Part shown: one piece after another, positions 15,797-25,816 of the stretch
Position numbering within the stretch: the stretch's first letter is position 1
Layout of the letters: each line of letters starts with the position of its first letter
Assembly (NCBI GenBank): GCA_030627265.1
Contig: DAOUSK010000007.1
Coordinates: 1 to 42,642 of the forward strand
Reading direction: 5' to 3'
Source: Methylococcaceae bacterium
GTDB lineage: Bacteria; Pseudomonadota; Gammaproteobacteria; Methylococcales; Methylomonadaceae
DNA length: 42,642 bases
The notes under the pieces: generated by a model
What the model was told of the DNA's origin: nothing
The model's database searches: none
The model's input: the letters and a program-made list of their open reading frames with translations, nothing else
Position numbers and translations under genes: made by a program

Positions 15797-16855
15797 GTGG
15801 ATATTTTAAGTTCAGAGATTTATCAAGATTTTAAAGCTCAAGGGTTAATTAGCGCACATTATGGCAATGACACTCAAGTGTATAATATCGTTCCTGCTGA
15901 ATTAGCGGGAGAAGGTGATTTAGTTTTTGTTGAACATGAAAAGTATCTACGAGAAGTAATTAAAACGAAGGTTTCTGCGATAGTGACAACCGCTGAAATT
16001 GCAGAAAAAATACAGTTAGAGAATGCGGCTATTTTGGTTGCGCCAAATGTACGTATGGCAATGGCATATTTACGTCAAAAATATACAGATCGAAATGTTT
16101 ATGATTCTGAATGGGGGCAGGTGCATGCCACAGCTGTTATTCATGAGTCAGTAGATATCCCAAGTGATGTGGTTATTGGCCCTAACGTTGTGATTGGTGC
16201 TAATGTTAAGCTAGGGAAAGCTGCTGTTATCATGGCTAATTCAGTGATTGAGTTTGATGCGATGATTGGCGCGAGGACTGTTATTTATCCGAGCTGTGTG
16301 GTGTCTTATGATTGCCATATTGGCGAGGATTGTATTTTGAAGGCGGGTTGTGTCATCGGTAGTGATGGGCAGGGCTTTGCGCAAGATGCTGATTTTCATC
16401 ACCACAGAATTCCACAGACAGGTCGGGTTGTTATCGGTAATAAAGTAGTGATTGGCTCAGTGACTACGGTTGATAGAGCAACCTATACCGAAACTAAGGT
16501 CCATGATGGCACTATTATTGATGCGCAGTGTCATTTAGCGCATAACGTGGTCATTGGCGAAGATTGTATTTTAGTTGCCCAAACGGGGATTGCAGGTTCT
16601 AGTCGTTTTGGTAAGCGGGTGATTGCTTCAGGGCAAACAGGCGTGTTGGATCATGTCAATATTCCTGATGATACGATGTTATTACATCGAGCTGGCGTGC
16701 ACAGTAGTATTAAAGAATCAGGGATTTATGCTTATGGGCCAGTACAACCTTTTAAGAAATATATAAAAAACATTGCGATTTTTCAGCGTTTAACAGAAGT
16801 TTGGTCTCGATTAAAAACGCTAGAAAAACAAGTTGCTCACTTATCTGAAAAATAA
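15797..16855 (+). CDS. lpxD: UDP-3-O-acylglucosamine N-acyltransferase (LpxD)
   Basis: 352 residues starting with GTG 15797 behind AGGAGC. The N-terminal uridine-binding domain (1-100) has VFVEHEKYL. It is followed by a left-handed beta-helix of hexapeptide repeats (about 110-300; for example VVIGPNVVIGANVKLG) with catalytic-type His in CHLAHNVVIG. The C-terminal helical extension (about 310-350) ends in a coiled segment. LpxD transfers the second 3-hydroxyacyl chain in lipid A synthesis. It is not beside lpxA/fabZ here but follows adk, so it could be a second copy; the fold and His support function either way. Confidence 0.85.
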   Translation: MDILSSEIYQDFKAQGLISAHYGNDTQVYNIVPAELAGEGDLVFVEHEKYLREVIKTKVSAIVTTAEIAEKIQLENAAILVAPNVRMAMAYLRQKYTDRNVYDSEWGQVHATAVIHESVDIPSDVVIGPNVVIGANVKLGKAAVIMANSVIEFDAMIGARTVIYPSCVVSYDCHIGEDCILKAGCVIGSDGQGFAQDADFHHHRIPQTGRVVIGNKVVIGSVTTVDRATYTETKVHDGTIIDAQCHLAHNVVIGEDCILVAQTGIAGSSRFGKRVIASGQTGVLDHVNIPDDTMLLHRAGVHSSIKESGIYAYGPVQPFKKYIKNIAIFQRLTEVWSRLKTLEKQVAHLSEK

Positions 16856-16877
16856 TACGAATACGGAATAGATTGAA

Positions 16878-18284
16878 ATGTCAGAAAAAACACTATATGA
16901 CAAGCTTTGGGATGATCACGTTGTCCATACTGAGGATGATGGAGCTTCACTTATTTATATCGATAGACAGCTCATTCATGAGGTTACATCACCACAAGCA
17001 TTTGAGAGTTTACGTTTAGCGGGTAGAAAGCCTTGGAACACGCAGCGTAATTTAGCCGTTGCTGACCACAATGTTCCTACAACAAATAGGAAACAAAAAA
17101 TACCCGATCCTATTGCGCGCTTACAAGTTGAAACTTTAGATAAAAACTGTGCAGAATTTGGTATTACCGAATTTGATATGGATGATGTGCGTCAAGGAAT
17201 TGTGCATGTTATGGGGCCGGAGCAAGGAGCAACGTTACCTGGGATGACCATTGTTTGTGGAGATTCTCATACCTCAACGCATGGTGCTTCGGGAGCATTA
17301 GCCTTTGGCATAGGCACATCAGAGGTTGAGCTTGCTTTAGCAACGCAATGTCTGACACAAAAAAAATCAAAAAACTTCTTAATTAAAGTCAACGGCTCTG
17401 TTGGAGCGGGTATTACAGCAAAAGATATCGTACTGGCAATTATTGGAGAAATTGGTACCGCAGGTGGTACGGGTTATACCATTGAATTTGCAGGCACGGC
17501 TATTACAGATTTGTCGATGGAAGGCCGGATGACAGTTTGTAATATGGCGATTGAAGCGGGTGCGCGAGCAGGTTTAGTTGCTGTTGATGAAATTACGATA
17601 GATTATTACCGAGGCCGCCCTTATTCGCCAAAAGGTGAGCATTGGCTTATGGCGGAAAGAGAGTGGCAAAAGCTACATTCAGATGACGGGGCTGTTTTTG
17701 ATAAAGTTGTCGAGTTAAATGCCGCAGAGATTAAACCGCAAGTCACTTGGGGAACATCGCCTGAAATGGTTGTGGCGATTGATGCAAAGGTTCCAAATCC
17801 AGCAGATGAATTGGATTCTGTCAAGCAGCAAGGCATGATAAATGCTTTGAAATATATGGGCTTAGAGTTTAATCAGCCAATTAATGAAATTAAAATTGAT
17901 AAAGTATTTATTGGTTCTTGCACTAATTCGCGGATAGAAGATTTACGCGCAGCAGCGAGCATTGTTAAAGGCAAGAAAAAAGCGGACTCAGTTAGCTTGG
18001 CGATGATTGTTCCTGGCTCTGGTTTAGTTAAACAGCAAGCGGAAAAAGAAGGCTTAGATAAGATTTTTATAGACGCAGGATTTGAATGGCGAGAACCTGG
18101 CTGCTCTATGTGCTTAGCAATGAATGCAGATAAATTATTAGCAGGCGAGCGCTGTGCATCAACGTCAAACCGTAATTTCGAAGGCAGACAAGGTTATGGT
18201 GGGCGTACGCACCTTGTAAGTCCTGCAATGGCAGCTGCAGCAGGTATTGCGGGTCATTTTGTTGATATTAGAGAGTGGGTGTAA
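16878..18284 (+). CDS. leuC: 3-isopropylmalate dehydratase large subunit
   Basis: 468 residues, aconitase-family [4Fe-4S] enzyme of leucine synthesis. The iron-sulfur cysteines are seen in [13 protein letters not shown] and [11 protein letters not shown]. The substrate and His-rich [10 protein letters not shown] motif lies near residue 131. It is followed directly by leuD, which overlaps in frame space and begins 3 bases past the leuC stop. Genes leuC-leuD-leuB form one block. Confidence 0.97.
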   Translation: MSEKTLYDKLWDDHVVHTEDDGASLIYIDRQLIHEVTSPQAFESLRLAGRKPWNTQRNLAVADHNVPTTNRKQKIPDPIARLQVETLDKNCAEFGITEFDMDDVRQGIVHVMGPEQGATLPGMTIVCGDSHTSTHGASGALAFGIGTSEVELALATQCLTQKKSKNFLIKVNGSVGAGITAKDIVLAIIGEIGTAGGTGYTIEFAGTAITDLSMEGRMTVCNMAIEAGARAGLVAVDEITIDYYRGRPYSPKGEHWLMAEREWQKLHSDDGAVFDKVVELNAAEIKPQVTWGTSPEMVVAIDAKVPNPADELDSVKQQGMINALKYMGLEFNQPINEIKIDKVFIGSCTNSRIEDLRAAASIVKGKKKADSVSLAMIVPGSGLVKQQAEKEGLDKIFIDAGFEWREPGCSMCLAMNADKLLAGERCASTSNRNFEGRQGYGGRTHLVSPAMAAAAGIAGHFVDIREWV

Positions 18285-18286
18285 GC

Positions 18287-18919
18287 ATGGAAGCATTTAA
18301 AACAGTAACCGCAAAAGTAATGCCGTTAGATAGAGCAAATGTCGATACGGATGCGATTATTCCTAAGCAGTTTTTAAAATCAATACGTCGTGCTGGTTTT
18401 GGGCCTTATTTATTTGATGAGTGGCGTTATGAGGATATTGGTGAGCCAGAAATGGATTGCAGTAACCGCCCTTTAAAAAAAGATTTTGTTTTAAATAACC
18501 CAGACTATCAGGGTGCGAAAATTTTATTAACGCGGGAAAATTTTGGCTGTGGTTCCTCAAGGGAACATGCACCTTGGGCTCTTGATGATTATGGTTTTCG
18601 AGCCGTTATTGCTCCTAGCTTTGCTGATATATTCTTTAATAACTGCTTTAAAAATGGGATTTTACCGATTGTTTTAAGCGCAGAAGTCGTTGATAGCTTA
18701 TTTAAGGATGTGGCTGCTGGATATCAGCTCGTTATAAATTTAGGGGCACAAACGATAGTGACACCACAAGGTGAGGTTATTCAATTTGATGTGGATGCAG
18801 CGCGTAAATATCGCCTTTATAATGGTTTGGATGATATTGCTTTAACTTTATTGCAGGCGGATAAAATTAAAGCATATGAAGCAGAGCGAGCAAAACGGGC
18901 GCCTTGGTTGTTTGTATAG
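18287..18919 (+). CDS. leuD: 3-isopropylmalate dehydratase small subunit
   Basis: 210 residues from ATG 18287. An in-frame GTG at 18275 inside leuC would add four residues and is less likely. It has the swivel-domain motifs [12 protein letters not shown] and the loop [13 protein letters not shown] that contacts the isopropylmalate. It pairs with LeuC to isomerise 2- to 3-isopropylmalate. The start follows the leuC stop by 2 bases, so translation is coupled. Confidence 0.96.
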   Translation: MEAFKTVTAKVMPLDRANVDTDAIIPKQFLKSIRRAGFGPYLFDEWRYEDIGEPEMDCSNRPLKKDFVLNNPDYQGAKILLTRENFGCGSSREHAPWALDDYGFRAVIAPSFADIFFNNCFKNGILPIVLSAEVVDSLFKDVAAGYQLVINLGAQTIVTPQGEVIQFDVDAARKYRLYNGLDDIALTLLQADKIKAYEAERAKRAPWLFV

Positions 18920-18993
18920 AAATAAGTTAATGTGAAATAATTCACATAGAAAAAGTAAAATACAAGATTTAATAAGATTCTTAAGAGAAAAAA

Positions 18994-20079
18994 ATGACAC
19001 ATAAAATTGCAGTATTAGCGGGTGATGGAATTGGCCCAGAGATTGTTAATGAAGCCGTTAAAGTATTGGATTATTTAAATGCTGACATGGGGTTGGGGCT
19101 AGAGTTTGAAGAGGGCCTCATTGGTGGTGCTGCTTATGATGAAACAGGGTCGCCATTTCCTGAGGCAACGATTACATTGACAAAAGCTGCAGATGCAATT
19201 TTATTAGGTGCGGTTGGTGGCTATAAATGGGAGTCATTAGATATTGCTGTACGTCCTGAAAAAGGCTTACTAGGATTACGTTCCGAATTAGAGTTATTTT
19301 CTAATTTACGTCCTGCGATTCTGTACCCACAATTAGCGGATGCCTCTACTTTAAAAGCTGAAGTGGTTGCAGGTTTAGATTTAATGATCGTCCGTGAATT
19401 AACCGGCGGTATTTATTTTGGTCAGCCAAGAGGCGTAAGAACTTTAGATAACGGTGAGAGACAAGGGTACAACACACTGGTTTATTCTGAATCTGAAATT
19501 AAGCGCATTGCACACTCGGCGTTTAAAATTGCACAAAAACGGGACAAACGTTTATGTTCCGTTGATAAAGCAAATGTATTAGAATGTACAGAGCTATGGC
19601 GTGAAGTGATGGAGGAAGTTGCTAAAGACTACCCTGATGTTGAATTAAGCCATATGTATGTTGATAATGCTTCTATGCAATTAGTTCGTGCGCCTAAGCA
19701 ATTTGACGTGATGGTAACGACTAATATGTTTGGTGATATTTTATCTGATACGGCATCCATGCTAACGGGTTCAATTGGTATGCTGCCTTCAGCCTCTTTA
19801 GATTGTAATGGTAAAGGCATGTATGAACCTATTCATGGCTCGGCACCTGATATTGCAGGCAAAGGAATTGCTAATCCATTAGCGACTATTTTATCCACAG
19901 CAATGATGTTACGGTATACCTTTAATCAAAGTGTCGCTGCAGATAGAATCGAAGCTGCTGTTAACAGTGCTTTAGATTCTAATGCACGGACGGCTGATAT
20001 TTACTCAGATGGAATGATGCGAGTCAGTACTTCTGAAATGGGTGATGCTGTGGTTAACGCATTGAAAGCAGGAGCATAA
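18994..20079 (+). CDS. leuB: 3-isopropylmalate dehydrogenase
   Basis: 361 residues of the isocitrate/isopropylmalate dehydrogenase family. GDGIGPEIV at the N-terminus, the substrate arginines in [16 protein letters not shown], the DKANVLE segment, and the metal/NAD region MFGDILSD and [10 protein letters not shown] are all intact. It oxidises and decarboxylates 3-isopropylmalate with NAD. The gene starts 74 bases after leuD, and asd follows its stop by one base. Confidence 0.97.
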   Translation: MTHKIAVLAGDGIGPEIVNEAVKVLDYLNADMGLGLEFEEGLIGGAAYDETGSPFPEATITLTKAADAILLGAVGGYKWESLDIAVRPEKGLLGLRSELELFSNLRPAILYPQLADASTLKAEVVAGLDLMIVRELTGGIYFGQPRGVRTLDNGERQGYNTLVYSESEIKRIAHSAFKIAQKRDKRLCSVDKANVLECTELWREVMEEVAKDYPDVELSHMYVDNASMQLVRAPKQFDVMVTTNMFGDILSDTASMLTGSIGMLPSASLDCNGKGMYEPIHGSAPDIAGKGIANPLATILSTAMMLRYTFNQSVAADRIEAAVNSALDSNARTADIYSDGMMRVSTSEMGDAVVNALKAGA

Positions 20080-20080
20080 G

Positions 20081-21103
20081 ATGACTAAAAAATATAATGT
20101 TGCTGTCGTTGGAGCGACAGGTGCCGTTGGTGAGGCTATGTTATCTATATTGGAAGAACGTAATTTTCCTGTGGACAATGTGTATGCTTTGGCTAGTTCT
20201 CGTTCGGTTGGTAAGCGAATTGCGTTTAATGGTGGTAATTTAGTCGTAAAAGATTTGGCTGAATTTGATTTTTCTAAAGCACAAATTGGACTTTTTTCTG
20301 CTGGTGCATCATTATCAGAAAAATATGCACCGATTGCGGCAGAAGCGGGTTGTATTGTGATTGATAATACTTCACAATTTCGTTATGACGATGATATTCC
20401 TTTGGTTATTCCAGAAGTAAATCCAGAGAGTATTGCTGAGCACAAGAAACGAGGTATTATTGCAAACCCTAACTGCTCTACTATTCAAATGTTAGTTGCC
20501 ATTAAACCTATCTATGATGCAGTGGGCATTGAGCGTATCAATGTTTGTACTTATCAAGCGGTTTCAGGTTCTGGTAAAGAAGGTATAGAAGAAGTTGTTG
20601 GACAAACGGCACAGCTTCTAAACGGTAAGCCCATTACCTCTAAAGTTTATCCTAAGCAAATTGCGTTCAATGTTTTACCGCAGATTGATGTTTTTATGGA
20701 AAATGGATACACCAAAGAAGAAATGAAAATGGTCTGGGAAACTAAAAAGATCATGGGTGATGAGTCGATTCAAGTTAACCCAACAGCAGTACGAGTACCG
20801 GTTTTTTACGGTCATTCAGAAGCGGTACATATAGAGACGACAGAAAAAATTACAGTGGATAAAGTGCGTGATTTATTGTCTGCAGCAAAAGGTATTACCG
20901 TTCTGGATGAGCGGGTTGATGGTGGTTACCCAACGGCAGTAACAGAATCATCAGGACATGATGATGTATTTGTTGGTCGTATTAGAGAAGATATATCCCA
21001 TGAAAAGGGTATTGATTTATGGGTTGTTGCTGATAATGTACGCAAAGGGGCCGCATTAAATAGCGTGCAAATTGCAGAAGAGTTAATTAAAAATTACATT
21101 TAG
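20081..21103 (+). CDS. asd: Aspartate-semialdehyde dehydrogenase
   Basis: 340 residues. GATGAVGEAML (NADP binding) lies near the N-terminus, and the active-site Cys is in NPNCSTIQM (about residue 132). It makes aspartate semialdehyde for lysine, DAP, threonine and methionine. Its ribosome site lies within the last leuB codons. The order leuCDB-asd-fimV matches that in pseudomonads. Confidence 0.96.
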   Translation: MTKKYNVAVVGATGAVGEAMLSILEERNFPVDNVYALASSRSVGKRIAFNGGNLVVKDLAEFDFSKAQIGLFSAGASLSEKYAPIAAEAGCIVIDNTSQFRYDDDIPLVIPEVNPESIAEHKKRGIIANPNCSTIQMLVAIKPIYDAVGIERINVCTYQAVSGSGKEGIEEVVGQTAQLLNGKPITSKVYPKQIAFNVLPQIDVFMENGYTKEEMKMVWETKKIMGDESIQVNPTAVRVPVFYGHSEAVHIETTEKITVDKVRDLLSAAKGITVLDERVDGGYPTAVTESSGHDDVFVGRIREDISHEKGIDLWVVADNVRKGAALNSVQIAEELIKNYI

Positions 21104-21149
21104 GCAGAAATAGAGCCGAAGTACTTTATATCGATATAGTGGGGATAAT

Positions 21150-23819
21150 ATGATGCATAAGTTGAAAAAAATTGTTGTGGCGATGAGCTTAATAGCACCT
21201 GTTTCTGCTTATTCGTTAGGTGTAGGGGAGTTGAAACTGAATTCGGCATTAAATGAAAGCTTAAATGCCGAAATTCCACTTGCTTTATCAGCTAATGAAA
21301 ATATAAATGATATATCGATCACAATAGCAAGTCCTGAAAAATTTAATGAGGCGGGTATTTCTTGGCACTATTTTTTGTCAGGCATCCGCTTTAATAAAGT
21401 TTCAAAAGGTAATAACAGTTATATTGTTGAACTAACATCAAACAATATCGTTCAAGAGCCATTTTTAGATTTTTTAATAGAAGTGACATGGCCGAATGGA
21501 AATATTTTTAAATCGTTTACGGTTTTAGTTGACCCTGCTATTGAGAATCAAAATAATTTTATAGAGCCGATTCAGGCACCGTTAAAACAACCAAAGAGAG
21601 TAGTAACTCAAGTTAAAAAAGAACCTGAGTTAGTCATTGAAAATGACTTTTCTAGTTTGGCTGTTGAAGGTGAATATGGACCAATACAGCGTAATGATTC
21701 TTTATGGAAAATTGCAGAAAGGATTAATGGAAACCAAGGGCAGTCTGTAGAGCAAGTCATGATGGCGCTCTATAAAGCTAATCCAAGAGCATTTTATAAA
21801 AAAAATGTTAATGCTTTAATGGCAGGGAAAACATTAAAAATCCCTTCAAATGCTGATATTAATAGCTTGTCAAAAGAGCAAGCGAGCGCTGAATTTTATT
21901 TTCAACACGATGTTTGGACGGGTAAAAGAAAGGCAGCATCTAAGCCTAGAACCGTTATTGCTAATGATGAAAAGCAAGGTAAAAAGCTGACTCTTGTCTC
22001 ACCGGTAAAAGAAGAGTTAAAAGAGTCGGATTCCTTAGTTGCAAATACGGAAAAGCAGCAAAAATTAATTCATAAAAATGAAGAACTGCAAGAAAGGCTA
22101 GCTCTGTTAGAGGAAAAGTTTTTTGTTATGCAGAAAATGCTAGAAATTAAAGATAAAGAGTTATCAGCCTTACAAGATGTGCGCTTTTCTGAAGAATTAG
22201 ATGCAATTGAAGATAAAGAAAAGAAAGTAGCAAAAGAAAAAATAGCGATAGAAAAAAAAACGCAAAAATCAGCGTCAATAGTAAAAGGTAAAGTAGCTGT
22301 TCAACCCAAAGTACAAGCTAAACAGGTTCAGCCAACTGTTGAAGTGATAAAAGAGAGCGTTAGCTACTTAAACGTCATGTTGGGTTTTTTAGTAATTTTA
22401 TTAGTTGCGATTGGTGGGTTTTTCTCATGGCGTAAGCGACAAGCAGAGCCAGAAGATGAAGTTGAAAATATATTTAAGGCATCGGATTATTCCGCTTTAA
22501 CTGATAAGGTAGAGCCAACAATAGAAGATCAAGCCGCACTTTCTACAGCAAATGAAAGTTCATTTAATGCAAGGAGTGAGCATCCTAAAGTTAAAGAAGA
22601 GGTTGTGGATGATGTTCTGCTTGATGCGGATACTTACCTAGCTTATGGAAAGTATGATGAGGCAGAAAAGTCGTTACGTTATGAGCTTAGTCTATCCCCC
22701 GATAAAGATAGTTATAAACTAAAATTACTAGAAGTCTTTTATAGTAGTGAAAATAATGAAGCTTTCGATCGCTTTGTACAAGAGTTGATTCAGGATGGGA
22801 AGCGTTCAGATACCGTTTTCTGGGGGAATGTATCGGCAATGGGGCAGGACTTCTCAACTCATCCAGATTTGTTTTCTGATGATATTATTAGGGATGATAG
22901 TCCAGAGTTTGATTTAAATATTGATGAACCTGTTGATGAGCCTATTGATGTAAGCGAGGTGCTGGAATTACCTATTTCGGAACTAAATGCACTAGATAAT
23001 AATAAAGAAGAGGTAGTAACTGCATTTGAATTTGACAATGCGACTCGCGTAGAAGAAAAAGACTCTTTAGAGCCAGAGAAATTAGATATTGAGAGTTTTG
23101 AATTTACACCGAATGCGGCTGATAAAATAGAAGCAGTTGACTCTATCACTGAAAAAGATGATGAATTTGAATCATTAGAAATGATTAATTTTTCTTCGGA
23201 TACAGAGGATAAAGCAAATAAAGAGCCAATAGAAAGTTTGAGTACCATCGAAGCAGAAGAGTTAGATGTTATTGATATGGAATTAGGTGATGCTGATTTA
23301 AGCATTGAAGAAATGTCTAATGATATAAGCTCTGGTGAAGATGATGCTGAAGATTTATTATCGCTCGATTCAGAGCCCGGTATTGATTTATCTGAGTTTG
23401 ATTTGTCTGATGAGCTGGTATTAGATGATGAATTAAATAGTGATAGCCTGAGTGAGTCTCAAGAATCTGATATTCAACCCTCTGTTGAGAGTGATGATAA
23501 TAAATTTGATGATTTTGACTTCGATTTTTCCGTGGAAGGTGATGCTTCATACACTCCGCCAACGGCAGCGGATGAAAGTGGCGAGGGGGATGAGCTATCT
23601 TTAGGTGATGATGAGCAAAAGTTAACACTTGACCCTAGTGTGATTGAAGAAATAAACAACACTGGAGATTATGAAACTAATTTAGATTTAGCGAAAATGT
23701 ATGTTGCGATGGGCGAGACAGATGCGGCAAAAGAATTAGCGGAAGATGTATTGGCAAATGGATCTGAGGTGCAAAAGAAAGAAGCGCAGGAAGTACTAGA
23801 TCATATTTCTTCTTTATAG
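21150..23819 (+). CDS. fimV: FimV/HubP polar hub protein
   Basis: 889 residues. A signal peptide (1-23) is followed by the FimV N-terminal domain (GVGELKLNSALNESLNAEIPL) and a LysM peptidoglycan-binding segment (about 174-235). A coiled coil (about 290-340), a single membrane helix (about 404-424) and a long very acidic cytoplasmic region with repeated Asp/Glu-Leu motifs come next. It ends in a TPR-like FimV C-terminal domain (about 845-889; LDLAKMYVAMGETDAAKE). FimV organises the cell pole, type IV pilus assembly and chemosensory proteins. ATG 21150 or 21153 may serve as start. A strong terminator follows. Confidence 0.92.
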   Translation: MMHKLKKIVVAMSLIAPVSAYSLGVGELKLNSALNESLNAEIPLALSANENINDISITIASPEKFNEAGISWHYFLSGIRFNKVSKGNNSYIVELTSNNIVQEPFLDFLIEVTWPNGNIFKSFTVLVDPAIENQNNFIEPIQAPLKQPKRVVTQVKKEPELVIENDFSSLAVEGEYGPIQRNDSLWKIAERINGNQGQSVEQVMMALYKANPRAFYKKNVNALMAGKTLKIPSNADINSLSKEQASAEFYFQHDVWTGKRKAASKPRTVIANDEKQGKKLTLVSPVKEELKESDSLVANTEKQQKLIHKNEELQERLALLEEKFFVMQKMLEIKDKELSALQDVRFSEELDAIEDKEKKVAKEKIAIEKKTQKSASIVKGKVAVQPKVQAKQVQPTVEVIKESVSYLNVMLGFLVILLVAIGGFFSWRKRQAEPEDEVENIFKASDYSALTDKVEPTIEDQAALSTANESSFNARSEHPKVKEEVVDDVLLDADTYLAYGKYDEAEKSLRYELSLSPDKDSYKLKLLEVFYSSENNEAFDRFVQELIQDGKRSDTVFWGNVSAMGQDFSTHPDLFSDDIIRDDSPEFDLNIDEPVDEPIDVSEVLELPISELNALDNNKEEVVTAFEFDNATRVEEKDSLEPEKLDIESFEFTPNAADKIEAVDSITEKDDEFESLEMINFSSDTEDKANKEPIESLSTIEAEELDVIDMELGDADLSIEEMSNDISSGEDDAEDLLSLDSEPGIDLSEFDLSDELVLDDELNSDSLSESQESDIQPSVESDDNKFDDFDFDFSVEGDASYTPPTAADESGEGDELSLGDDEQKLTLDPSVIEEINNTGDYETNLDLAKMYVAMGETDAAKELAEDVLANGSEVQKKEAQEVLDHISSL

Positions 23820-23834
23820 ATTCTTAACGGATAC

Positions 23835-23875
23835 AAAAAAGCCCGATTATTGATGATCAATAATCGGGCTTTTTT
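23835..23875. terminator. Strong bidirectional terminator between fimV and rpoH
   Basis: AAAAAAGCCCGATTATTGAT (23835-23854) and its perfect complement (23856-23875) meet at a single base, giving a long GC-topped stem with A-tract and T-tract on either side. It can terminate fimV on the plus strand and rpoH on the minus strand. Confidence 0.93.
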
Positions 23876-23925
23876 ATGCGATATTTAGGAGTGGGTGTTA
23901 TTAAACTCTCGCTCTTTAAACTACT

Positions 23926-24780
23926 TTACATCGCAATGCTAACCGCACCTTTAATCTTATTCATGGCATTTTTTTCTAGTTGACGAATACGCTCAGCGGA
24001 AACATTATAGCGTTCAGCTAATTCATGTAAGGTCATTTTTTTCTCTGAAAGCCAGCGGTTGGTTACAATATCTTGGCTGCGTTCATCCAAGTTATTGATG
24101 GCACGACTTAGTAAAGACTCTTTATGATCTTTCCAGTCGGAATTTTCTACCAATAATGCAGGGTCAGCATTATGTTGTTCCAGATAAGTAACGGGAGAGC
24201 CGAAGCTTTCTTCATTACTATCTTCTGGTAAGTCAAAAGCCATGTCTTTACCATCAAGACGAGTTTCCATTTCGTAGACGGTTTTTAAATCAACATTAAG
24301 ATTTTCAGCGATTGCTTCTGCTTCATTTTTCGATAACCAGCCTAGTTTCTTCTTAGACTTCCGTAGGTTAAAGAAGATTTTTCTTTGTGATTTAGTCGTA
24401 GCAACTTTAACGATGCGCCAGTTTTTAATCACATATTCATGTATTTCAGCGCGAATCCAATGGACAGCAAAAGAAACAAGACGAACCCCTCTATCAGGGT
24501 TAAATCGTTTAACCGCCTTCATTAAACCAATATTACCTTCTTGCACAATATCGCTTAACGGTAAGCCATAGCCATTATAGCCACGAGCAACATGGGCTAC
24601 AAAACGTAAATTTGCCATGACTAATTGTTTGGCTGCTTCGATATCACCCTCGTCTCTATAGCGTAGAGCAAGAGCGTGTTCTTCTTCTGCATTTAATTTA
24701 TTAGTTTGACCAATGACATTTAAAGATGAATCAAAATTATCCGAATTTAATGAAATAGGTAAGGCTAATGAATCAGACAT
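23926..24780 (-). CDS. rpoH: RNA polymerase sigma-32 factor
   Basis: 284 residues, typical RpoH length. Region 2 motifs are DIVQEGNIGLMKAVKRF and SFAVHWIRAEIHEYV. The RpoH box QRKIFFNLRKSKKKL is present, as is the region 4 helix-turn-helix LHELAERYNVSAERIRQLE. It directs heat-shock transcription. It is convergent with fimV. The leader RNA may act as a thermosensor as in E. coli, but I did not find a clear structure. Confidence 0.96.
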   Translation of the reverse strand: MSDSLALPISLNSDNFDSSLNVIGQTNKLNAEEEHALALRYRDEGDIEAAKQLVMANLRFVAHVARGYNGYGLPLSDIVQEGNIGLMKAVKRFNPDRGVRLVSFAVHWIRAEIHEYVIKNWRIVKVATTKSQRKIFFNLRKSKKKLGWLSKNEAEAIAENLNVDLKTVYEMETRLDGKDMAFDLPEDSNEESFGSPVTYLEQHNADPALLVENSDWKDHKESLLSRAINNLDERSQDIVTNRWLSEKKMTLHELAERYNVSAERIRQLEKNAMNKIKGAVSIAM

Positions 24781-24937
24781 GGTAACTCCAAAAAGTAAAC
24801 ATATTTATTCATAATATCACTCTATATAGTACATGGCTAATAAACTTGAATATTTTGTGAATAGATTCAAGAAAGCTTGGAAATATAGCGTAGAATAAGG
24901 CGTTTTTAATACGTGAATAGTAAAGGTTGAATAACTG

Positions 24938-25129
24938 ATGGATAGTAAATTACTCGAAATTCTAGCATGTCCAATTTGTAACAGTACATTAGTGCATGAT
25001 AAAGCCGCACAAGAGCTGTTATGTAAAGTAGACCGCCTTGCATTCCCTATTAGTGATGGAATTCCCGTGATGTTGGAAGTTGAAGCACGAAAATTAAGCA
25101 CGGAAGAAGTGGATAAATTAAAAAGTTAA
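24938..25129 (+). CDS. Trm112-family (YcaR-like) protein
   Basis: 63 residues. The CPIC pair near residue 11 and a later Cys in [20 protein letters not shown] match the small Trm112/UPF0434 family, often zinc-binding and a partner of methyltransferases in other organisms. In many proteobacteria it lies by lpxK-kdsB, but here it stands alone. Its stop shares TTAA (25126-25129) with the stop of the convergent HisA-like gene. Confidence 0.9.
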   Translation: MDSKLLEILACPICNSTLVHDKAAQELLCKVDRLAFPISDGIPVMLEVEARKLSTEEVDKLKS

Positions 25130-25815
25130 TCGTTATAAATTAACCTAAAATGCTCTTTTTTTATTTGCTTGTTATGCAGAGCGGTAGCGATTAATGCTTG
25201 TTGTATTCCTAAATTTTTAAGCTGGATTAAGTCATTTAAATCACGAATTCCACCCGCAGCGATAAAATCATGATGGGGGTAATGCTGAAGATAATGCTTT
25301 ATTTTTTGAAAATCTGCCCCACAATTTTTACCGACTAAAGCTAAAGTCATAATAATTAAGCTTTTAGGCCATAATTCGGGCGTATTATAGAGCTCAGATT
25401 GACCTATTTCTAAGTTGGCAGTGGAAAAGTCTAAAGATAAAATGAAATCATTATCAAGCGCGCTTATTGTTGTGCTATCAAAAGATTCTGTTCCTAATAT
25501 AGGTGTATGCTGAGTGCTTTTTAATGGCTCATAGTTGGGGGCGATTACACCACAGTCAATGATGAAATTAATGTCAGGAAAGGCTTTAAAAAGGGCATTA
25601 ATACAGGCGGCATTATTTCCTGTGCCCATTAAACTATCAAGATCTGCGATATAAAGCGTTTTAAAATCCCAAATATTTAAGTAGGCTTCAATAACAGCGC
25701 TAGGCTCACTAAAAGGGCATAAGGGCGTTGATAAGGGTTGATACTTTTTACGTTGACCTTGCTTGGCTAAAACAGCATGACCAGATTTTATATCAATAAC
25801 AGGGATGATTTTCAT
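25126..25815 (-). CDS. HisA/HisF-like TIM-barrel protein of the H4MPT/methylofuran gene set
   Basis: 229 residues from ATG 25815. A longer frame begins with TTG at 25863 and adds residues not usual for the family. It has HisA-like strand ends: [12 protein letters not shown] at the start, [21 protein letters not shown] and the phosphate loop [18 protein letters not shown]. It is not true HisA, and no histidine genes are near. It belongs with the hisA/hisF-related proteins found in methanogens and H4MPT-using methylotrophs, here adjoining MfnD- and MfnF-like genes. The reaction is unproven; a phosphosugar or furan phosphate substrate is a fair guess. Its start codon is one base from the divergent ATP-grasp gene. 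Confidence 0.75.
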   Translation of the reverse strand: MKIIPVIDIKSGHAVLAKQGQRKKYQPLSTPLCPFSEPSAVIEAYLNIWDFKTLYIADLDSLMGTGNNAACINALFKAFPDINFIIDCGVIAPNYEPLKSTQHTPILGTESFDSTTISALDNDFILSLDFSTANLEIGQSELYNTPELWPKSLIIMTLALVGKNCGADFQKIKHYLQHYPHHDFIAAGGIRDLNDLIQLKNLGIQQALIATALHNKQIKKEHFRLIYND

Positions 25816-25816
25816 T

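Noticed and set aside
22859-23662. Minus-strand open frames of up to 148 codons inside fimV
   Set aside because: They are Ser- or His-rich shadows of the acidic repeat region of fimV and have no ribosome sites or family resemblance.
25126-25815. Histidine biosynthesis gene hisA
   Set aside because: No other his genes adjoin and it sits with H4MPT/methylofuran genes; the sequence departs from true HisA outside the core loops.
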